Under the pieces are notes generated by a model. It saw only the letters and a program-made list of their open reading frames with translations. It was not told the DNA's origin and made no database searches. This document shows, in pieces, positions 58,594-64,000 of a stretch of DNA of 64,000 bases (position 1 is the stretch's first letter; every line of letters begins with the position of its first letter). Source of the DNA: an uncultured Alistipes sp. Lineage in GTDB: Bacteria > Bacteroidota > Bacteroidia > Bacteroidales > Rikenellaceae. Position numbers and translations under genes: made by a program. The stretch spans positions 159,968 through 223,967 of the forward strand of contig CALDPX010000059.1 of the NCBI GenBank assembly GCA_937911745.1. The letters run 5' to 3'.

Positions 58594-59568
58594 ATGAAAG
58601 ATACCCTAAAAACCCTCGAACTGCTCGAAGAGCACATTGACTGCCTCGCCGAACAAGGCATCTATGAGATAGAGCGCGACCTTCTATTGGAGAGCCTGCG
58701 CAGAATGTATACATCCGTTCTCTCCATTGATACCGTAGCCGAAGAAGAGAAGGTTATTGATGCCTTATTGGGTTTGCCCAAAGAGTTTTTTGAGCCAAGC
58801 GATGAAGAAATGTACGGCTGTCCTCCCGCAGAATTCAAGGAGATAATCCCCGAAGAGGAGGTTGCAGAGGAGCCTATTGCCACCTCCATAGAGGAGGAGG
58901 TGGCAGAACCCACAGCAGAGCCCACAGCAGAACCCGAGCCTATTGAGGAAGAGAAAGAAGATATTGCAGAAGTCGCAGAAGCAGCCGAAACACAGCCTGG
59001 CTCTCAGCCAGAGAGCGACGAGATAGACCACGAGGCTTTAATCTCGCTCTACGATGATGACGATGAGGAGGAGCCCGCCGTTGAGGAAGAGAGCACAGAG
59101 GAAATCGCCTCCGAAGAGCCAGAAGTGGCAGAAGAAGAGCAACTCATAGAGGAGGAACCCATCATTGAAGTAGAGCAAGAAGAGGAGGAGCCTGTTGTAG
59201 AGGAGGAGGAAGAGCCTATCACAATGGAAGAAGAGGAAGAGTCACAATCGGTAGTGTTGGGCGATATTCTCTCTGCCGACCAGCCCACCCTTGCCGACAA
59301 TCTTGCCGAACAGATTGGTACGGACGTAGCAACCGCCGTTGGCTCAAACCTTTCGCTACGTCAGACGATAGCCATAAACGACAAGTTCATCCTCCTGCGC
59401 GACCTATTTGGGGGTAATAACGACTACTACGAAGCAGCCATCGAAAAACTCGACTCGTTCGACAACCTCGACGAGGCAATGCTCTACATCTACGACCATT
59501 TCCATTGGAATCCCAATAGCGAGGGTGCTCGCCTGCTAATGGAACTCTTGGCTCGTAAACTTTTTTAG
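58594..59568 (+). CDS. Acidic-repeat protein with a conserved C-terminal domain
   Basis: 324 residues. The N-terminal part (1-80) is helical. Residues about 90-225 are strongly acidic, made of EEE/EEEP and AEPTAEP repeats without fixed structure. The C-terminal 85 residues (SLRQTIAINDKFILLRDLFGG..., YIYDHFHWNPNSEGARLLMELL) look like a conserved helical domain seen in other Bacteroidota hypothetical proteins. Cytoplasmic, without signal peptide. It may be a scaffold or adaptor. It is the first gene before rsmI with a 16-base gap. Confidence 0.8.
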   Translation: MKDTLKTLELLEEHIDCLAEQGIYEIERDLLLESLRRMYTSVLSIDTVAEEEKVIDALLGLPKEFFEPSDEEMYGCPPAEFKEIIPEEEVAEEPIATSIEEEVAEPTAEPTAEPEPIEEEKEDIAEVAEAAETQPGSQPESDEIDHEALISLYDDDDEEEPAVEEESTEEIASEEPEVAEEEQLIEEEPIIEVEQEEEEPVVEEEEEPITMEEEEESQSVVLGDILSADQPTLADNLAEQIGTDVATAVGSNLSLRQTIAINDKFILLRDLFGGNNDYYEAAIEKLDSFDNLDEAMLYIYDHFHWNPNSEGARLLMELLARKLF

Positions 59569-59584
59569 TAATAAGTACTAAGCG

Positions 59585-60286
59585 ATGCCAAAACTCTATA
59601 TCATACCAACACCCATCGGCAATCTCGAAGATATGACCTACCGAGCAGTGCGATTGCTCACAGAGGTTGACATTGTGCTTGCCGAGGACACCCGCACCTC
59701 GCAGGTGCTACTGAAACACTACGGCATAGAGCGCAAACTCTTCTCGCACCACAAGTACAACGAACACCAAACTGTGGAATTTGTTGCCTCGCGCATCGAG
59801 GCGGGCGAGAGTGTGGCTCTCATCTCGGATGCGGGCACGCCCGGAATTTCCGACCCCGGCTTTCTATTGGTGCGCACTTGTTTGGAGAGAGGTTTGGAGG
59901 TTGAGACACTCCCCGGAGCAACAGCCTTTGTTCCTGCGCTCGTGCAGAGCGGTTTCCCTTGCGACAGATTTTGCTTCGAGGGCTTTTTGCCACAGAAGAA
60001 GGGGCGCAAAAAACGCCTTGCCGCGCTTGTCGAGGAGTCTCGCACAATGATTTTCTACGAATCACCGTTTAGGGTTTTGAAGGCGTTGGGCGAGTTTGCC
60101 GAGGTCTTTGGCGCAGAGCGTAGGGTAAGCGTATCGAGGGAGTTATCCAAAAAATTTGAACAAACCGTTCGTGGCACACTTGGCGAGGTTATTGCCCACT
60201 TTGAGGCTCATCCCCCAAAGGGCGAATTTGTGATTATTGTGGAAGGAGCCTCCTCGCGCCATACCAACGACAACGAAGAGGAATAA
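59585..60286 (+). CDS. rsmI: 16S rRNA (cytidine1402-2'-O)-methyltransferase
   Basis: 233 residues. The tetrapyrrole methylase fold is shown by YIIPTPIGNLEDMTYRA at the start, AEDTRTSQVLLKHY near 35, SDAGTPGISDPGFLLV near 80, and LPGATAFVPALVQSGFP near 110. It uses SAM to methylate C1402 in the 30S P site. The small C-terminal tail is acidic. Confidence 0.95.
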   Translation: MPKLYIIPTPIGNLEDMTYRAVRLLTEVDIVLAEDTRTSQVLLKHYGIERKLFSHHKYNEHQTVEFVASRIEAGESVALISDAGTPGISDPGFLLVRTCLERGLEVETLPGATAFVPALVQSGFPCDRFCFEGFLPQKKGRKKRLAALVEESRTMIFYESPFRVLKALGEFAEVFGAERRVSVSRELSKKFEQTVRGTLGEVIAHFEAHPPKGEFVIIVEGASSRHTNDNEEE

Positions 60287-60313
60287 CAGCAATAAAAGTA
60301 AAATACAACCACT

Positions 60314-61732
60314 ATGACAGAAAACCAAAACAACACCATACAAGAGGAGGAAAAAGCCCCTCTCAAACATCCCCGATTCGACATTCTGGGTTTCGCAAAG
60401 CGCTTGTGGCGTGGTGCCCGACTCTTTATGCACGGACGTTTCGACCTTAGGGAAGACAGCGCACCGCAAGCAGAAGTTGTTGAGGGCATTAGCAAAGGAG
60501 TAGATTTCCGTGGCACCAACCTTTGGGTATTGATGTTTGCGGTCTTTATCGCCTCGCTTGGTCTGAACGTAAACTCTACGGCTGTGATTATTGGTGCAAT
60601 GTTGGTATCGCCACTTATGGGACCTATTACGGGTATAGGTCTTTCGTTGGGCATAAACGACTTCGAGATGCTCAAAACCTCTTGGCGCAACTTTTTGCTA
60701 ATGGTCGCTGTAAGCCTTATAACCAGCACAATCTACTTTTTTATTTCGCCGATTTCTACTGCACAGAGCGAACTTTTGGCACGCACAAGCCCCACCACCT
60801 ACGATGTACTGATAGCATTTTTTGGCGGTTTGGCGGGTATGGTTGCCCAAACTCGCAAGGATAAGGCTATGACGGTGGTGTCGGGTGTGGCTATTGCCAC
60901 TGCGCTGATGCCTCCTTTGTGTACGGCTGGTTTCGGTATCGCAACAGGCAACTTCAATTTCTTCTTTGGTGCGCTCTACCTATTTACCATCAATGCCGTA
61001 TTCATTGCAGTGGCAACCTACCTTGTAGTACTCTTTTTGCGCTACGAAAAGAAGACCATTCTCGACCCCGTACAGCAAAAAAAGAACACCCGCTACATCA
61101 CGTTTGTAATCATTTTGGTTGGTGTTCCGAGCATATTGTTGGGCGCACAGATTGTACGCCGCACAACATTTGAGGAGAATGTGGACAGATATGTCAGCAA
61201 AGTGTTCCAATTCAACCGCACAATGATTGTGGATTACTCCAAAGAGTTCCATTACGAGGATGATCTCTCACGAGTAGAGATTAGGCTCGTTGGAGAACCC
61301 CTTTCGGAAGATGTCATCGACAATGCTCGCGCACAGATGGACGACTTCGGGCTCCACAAAACCGAACTCATTGTAAAACAAGCCGATAGCGACGACAAAA
61401 TGGATATCAGCAAGTTGCAGAGTAGTTACGCCGACATCATAGAGGAGAAGAACAACCAAATCCGAGAACTCCGAGGTCGCCTGTCGTCACTCACTGCCAT
61501 TGACACTTTGTCGGGTGCAGACATTTCGCGCGAACTTGCACTCGTAACCTCCAACGTTGGCTCCGTATCGCTCTCGAAACACACCACCTACAACAACGGC
61601 ACTGCCGAGGGCACATCGGTGGTGGCAGTGGTTAAGCCTGCCGACGAGAAAGAACCGCTCGACTTGGAAAAAATCCGTATGTGGCTCTCGGTACGCACCA
61701 AGAACGGAAATGTAAAAGTCATTAAAGAGTAA
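60314..61732 (+). CDS. DUF389 family membrane protein
   Basis: 472 residues. At about 70-260 there are five to six membrane helices with GAMLVSPLMGPITGIGLSLG near 97, a DUF389 mark, and GLAGMVAQTRKDKAMTVVSGVAIATALMPPLC (quoted in part as GVAIATALMPPLCTAG). The C-terminal region (about 290-470) is soluble and helical. Role unknown, possibly transport. It follows rsmI by 27 bases. Confidence 0.9.
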   Translation: MTENQNNTIQEEEKAPLKHPRFDILGFAKRLWRGARLFMHGRFDLREDSAPQAEVVEGISKGVDFRGTNLWVLMFAVFIASLGLNVNSTAVIIGAMLVSPLMGPITGIGLSLGINDFEMLKTSWRNFLLMVAVSLITSTIYFFISPISTAQSELLARTSPTTYDVLIAFFGGLAGMVAQTRKDKAMTVVSGVAIATALMPPLCTAGFGIATGNFNFFFGALYLFTINAVFIAVATYLVVLFLRYEKKTILDPVQQKKNTRYITFVIILVGVPSILLGAQIVRRTTFEENVDRYVSKVFQFNRTMIVDYSKEFHYEDDLSRVEIRLVGEPLSEDVIDNARAQMDDFGLHKTELIVKQADSDDKMDISKLQSSYADIIEEKNNQIRELRGRLSSLTAIDTLSGADISRELALVTSNVGSVSLSKHTTYNNGTAEGTSVVAVVKPADEKEPLDLEKIRMWLSVRTKNGNVKVIKE

Positions 61733-61747
61733 AATAACGCAATCATT

Positions 61748-62677
61748 ATGGCTCAGAAGGAGAGTAAAATAAAGGTTTGGGGGCAGAATGTTGCCTACTA
61801 CACATTATTGGGTGTTGCAAAAGTTGTGGGACTGCTACCCTACTTTGTGCTCTATCGCATCTTTGTTCCCTTCATCTATTTTGTTCTGCGCCACCTTATA
61901 CGCTACCGCCTGAGAGTTGTGCGCAAAAATCTCCGTAACTCATTCCCCGAAAAGTCCGAAAAAGAGTTACGCATCATAGAACGCAAATTCTATCTCCATC
62001 TTGCAGAAGTCTTTGTGGATGTGATAGATATGACAAGTATGACGCCAAAGGAGCTCAAACGTCGTATGGTAGTAGAGAATATGGAACAGACCGATAGTGA
62101 GATTGGTAAGAGCAACTGGATTGCTGCACTTGCGCATTTTGGTGAGTGGGAGTATTTCTCGGTCTATGCCATAGACCACCCCTACCACAACATTGGCGTC
62201 TATCATCCCCTGAGTAGTAAGGTTATGGACCGCTTTATGCTCTACATACGCCGCCGCTTCGGTATGGAGGTTGCTCCTATGAACTCGCTGGCACGTCCCG
62301 TATTGAAAAACCTCAAAGCTGGCGAGCAAATGGCTCTCGGACTCATTGCCGATCAGCGTCCTCGCATTGTTGATAGCGATAGGATATGGCGTACATTCCT
62401 CAATCAAGACGCTCGCTTCTTTGGCGGTATAGGCAACTACGCAAAGCGCTTTGGCATGATGGTCTATACACTTGACATAGAAAAAATTAAACCCTCATTC
62501 TACAAGTGCAACTTCATACAACTCTACGATGGTAAGGAGGATATCACCGAGGAACAGATTATGGACCGCTATGTATCCAAAACCGAGGAGATGATACGTC
62601 GCCGTCCCGAGTTGTGGCTCTGGTCACACGATAGGTGGAAACACCGCAAAGAAGCCGAACAAACCACAGCAGAGTAA
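61748..62677 (+). CDS. Lipid A biosynthesis acyltransferase homologue (LpxL/HtrB family)
   Basis: 309 residues. One N-terminal membrane helix (about 17-45) precedes the acyltransferase domain. The catalytic HX4(D/E) motif is AHFGEWEYFSVYA near 131. Later blocks (MALGLIADQRP, FGGIGNYAKRFGM) fit the family, which adds secondary acyl chains to the lipid A precursor at the inner membrane. It precedes the family 2 glycosyltransferase by 20 bases. Confidence 0.9.
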   Translation: MAQKESKIKVWGQNVAYYTLLGVAKVVGLLPYFVLYRIFVPFIYFVLRHLIRYRLRVVRKNLRNSFPEKSEKELRIIERKFYLHLAEVFVDVIDMTSMTPKELKRRMVVENMEQTDSEIGKSNWIAALAHFGEWEYFSVYAIDHPYHNIGVYHPLSSKVMDRFMLYIRRRFGMEVAPMNSLARPVLKNLKAGEQMALGLIADQRPRIVDSDRIWRTFLNQDARFFGGIGNYAKRFGMMVYTLDIEKIKPSFYKCNFIQLYDGKEDITEEQIMDRYVSKTEEMIRRRPELWLWSHDRWKHRKEAEQTTAE

Positions 62678-62697
62678 TTATCGAAAATAATCCAGCA

Positions 62698-63744
62698 ATG
62701 CTCAATACCAAGGTTGTAATACTCAATTGGAATGGCGAGGAATGGCTCACTCGCTTCTTGCCTCGTGTTGTGGCTACACTACCCGATTGGGCAAGCCTTG
62801 TGGTGGCAGATAATGGTTCCGAGGACTCTTCCGAGAAGGTGGTAAGCCGTTTTGATGGTATTGAGTGGCTACCTTTGGGCAAGAATTACGGCTTTGCGGA
62901 GGGTTACAATAGGGCACTTGCGGATATGGAAGGAGATGTGTTTGTACTCCTCAATAGTGATGTTGAGCCTACCGAAGGGTGGCTCACTCCACTCGTGGAG
63001 AGGCTAATGGAGAGTGATAAAATTGCTGCCGTTCAGCCTAAGATACTCTCCTACTCTGAACCTACAAAATTTGAGTACGCGGGTGCCGCAGGCGGCTACA
63101 TAGACCGCTATGGCTACCCCTTCTGCCGAGGTCGCATAATGGGCACCACAGAGCAAGATATGGGACAGTACGACACCTCGATACCCATTTTTTGGGCAAG
63201 TGGAGCCTGTATGGCTGTGAGGGCTGAGGCGTGGCGTAAGGCGGGAGGTTTGGATGGCGACTTCTTTGCCCATATGGAGGAAATTGACCTATGCTGGCGA
63301 CTGCAATTGATGGGCTATAAGATTTTTGCAGAACCTCATAGTGTAGTATATCACGTTGGCGGAGGAACGCTGCCCAATAATTCACCCCGAAAAATATATC
63401 TCAACTTCCGCAACTCGCTCTGTATGATGCACAAATGCCTACCAGATGGGGAGCGTTGGCGACTCAGGGCAAGGATGTGGATGGATAGGCTTTCGTGGGT
63501 AGTCTATGCGCTTACGGGAAAGTGGAAGTTTGCGCGCGAGGTCTACCGAGCACACCGCGACTATAAGCGTATGCGTCCCAATCTGGACCAACAACGTACT
63601 ATCATAAGTAAAACCTCTTCGACATCTACTATTGATACCATTTACCCCAAATGGGTAATTTGGCAACACATCATATATCGGAAAAAAGGGGAAGAACTCT
63701 ATGGTTTTCTCTATAAGACCTCACCTATCACAAATCAACCCTAA
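62698..63744 (+). CDS. Family 2 glycosyltransferase
   Basis: 348 residues from ATG 62698; an earlier ATG overlaps the acyltransferase. GT-A fold with VVILNWNGEEW at the start, ADNGSEDSS near 40, NSDVEPTEGWL near 85 (the DXD equivalent), and FWASGACMAVRAEAWRKAGGLD near 163 (quoted in part as ASGACMAVRAEAWRKAGG). EEIDLCWRLQLMG near 192 is the acceptor/general-base region. Similar to rhamnosyltransferase-type WcaA or RfbF proteins. The target glycan may be a lipopolysaccharide or capsule, given the lipid A gene beside it. Confidence 0.9.
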   Translation: MLNTKVVILNWNGEEWLTRFLPRVVATLPDWASLVVADNGSEDSSEKVVSRFDGIEWLPLGKNYGFAEGYNRALADMEGDVFVLLNSDVEPTEGWLTPLVERLMESDKIAAVQPKILSYSEPTKFEYAGAAGGYIDRYGYPFCRGRIMGTTEQDMGQYDTSIPIFWASGACMAVRAEAWRKAGGLDGDFFAHMEEIDLCWRLQLMGYKIFAEPHSVVYHVGGGTLPNNSPRKIYLNFRNSLCMMHKCLPDGERWRLRARMWMDRLSWVVYALTGKWKFAREVYRAHRDYKRMRPNLDQQRTIISKTSSTSTIDTIYPKWVIWQHIIYRKKGEELYGFLYKTSPITNQP

Positions 63745-64000
63745 TCGAATATCACTACAACAATCAGGTACAAGATATACATGGCTCATAACTAATGAAC
63801 TATGCTAATGAAGTATTTACCTAAGCACCAATGGATAGTAATTGCATATCAATCCTCATTCAAAGCACCTCCCCCATGCGTTAAAAAAAGTGCAAAATCG
63901 TTTGGAATATCCAAAAAGGTTTTCTAATTTTGTGTTAACAACAACTTAAAACAAGTTGAGATTTATATTTTTTACAAACTAATAAAACCAATTAACTAAC
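63745..64000. other. Intergenic region at the right edge
   Basis: 256 bases without a supported gene. It contains the promoter at 63901-63932 and an AT-rich leader with a small hairpin (CAACTT/AAGTTG near 63942-63958), presumably for a gene beyond the window. Confidence 0.6.
63901..63932 (+). promoter_or_regulatory. Promoter for a gene beyond the window
   Basis: TTTG (63901-63904), 20 bases, TAATTTTG (63925-63932): full consensus. The leader runs at least 60 bases to the window end without a start codon. Confidence 0.65.

Noticed and set aside
1..64000. tRNA, rRNA, prophage, insertion sequence or conjugative element
   Set aside because: No cloverleaf, transposase, integrase or phage gene was recognised in any gap or frame by eye.

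Overview
The window is chromosomal core sequence from a member of the Bacteroidota, most likely the order Bacteroidales. Signs of this are promoters of the Bacteroides type (TTG or TTTG, about 20 bases, then TAnnTTTG), almost no Shine-Dalgarno sequences, a six-gene Na+-pumping NADH:quinone reductase operon, and lineage families such as DUF349, DUF3109, DUF3784, LptF/G permeases of about 485 residues and a GH26-like lipoprotein. The ackA-ptb-buk cluster fits a fermenting anaerobe that makes acetate and butyrate or a related acid. Genus is not settled; an Alistipes-like relative is a guess.

Layout. 1-1556 is the 5' part of a DUF349 gene. 1761-5718 holds a PhoB-like response regulator, then acetate kinase, phosphate butyryltransferase and butyrate kinase. 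5928-9437 has a phosphoglycolate phosphatase, three small envelope or unknown proteins and an AraC-type regulator. 9814-12145 (minus) encodes a flippase, an FtsB/DivIC-like protein and hypoxanthine phosphoribosyltransferase; zupT follows on the plus strand. 13435-19236 (minus) is nqrABCDEF. 19411-21719 has tatD, tcdA and a D-2-hydroxyacid dehydrogenase. 21776-25055 (minus) has fmt, lptF/G and a metal ABC permease. 25151-30262 has mtaB and a three-gene unit with an orphan HAMP-like membrane protein, trkH and a SPOR-like exported protein.

30399-33397 (minus) is the least ordinary part: two unrecognised genes, a 153-base rod-like inverted repeat in a 426-base gap, and a GH26 mannanase homologue whose catalytic residues look replaced. 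Then come lepA, an ACT-like protein and a minus-strand cluster (yicC, gmk, nadD, ddl, DUF3109, M23-LysM). 41213-44576 is serC-serA-DUF1015 and 44619-47285 is a four-subunit 2-oxoacid:ferredoxin oxidoreductase. A frameshifted MORN gene, gpmI, a duplicated intergenic element and alaS follow. 52760-55015 has two tandem M23 peptidases and a DUF3784 protein. gltX, ychF, an acidic-repeat protein, rsmI, DUF389, a lipid A acyltransferase homologue and a family 2 glycosyltransferase fill the rest.

How the genes fit together. The 2-oxoacid oxidoreductase makes acyl-CoA and reduced ferredoxin; the phosphotransacylase and acyl kinases turn acyl-CoA into acid plus ATP; Nqr couples NADH oxidation to a sodium gradient. 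Much of the remainder serves translation (fmt, alaS, gltX, lepA, ychF, rsmI, mtaB, tcdA) and the envelope (ddl, M23 peptidases, LptF/G, acyltransferase, flippase). I found no CRISPR array, rRNA, tRNA, transposase or phage gene. The best leads for something undescribed are the rod-like RNA candidate at 31678-31830, the probable GH26 pseudoenzyme, the hairpin ahead of serA, the orphan sensor next to trkH and a small protein made of GYKxIE repeats.
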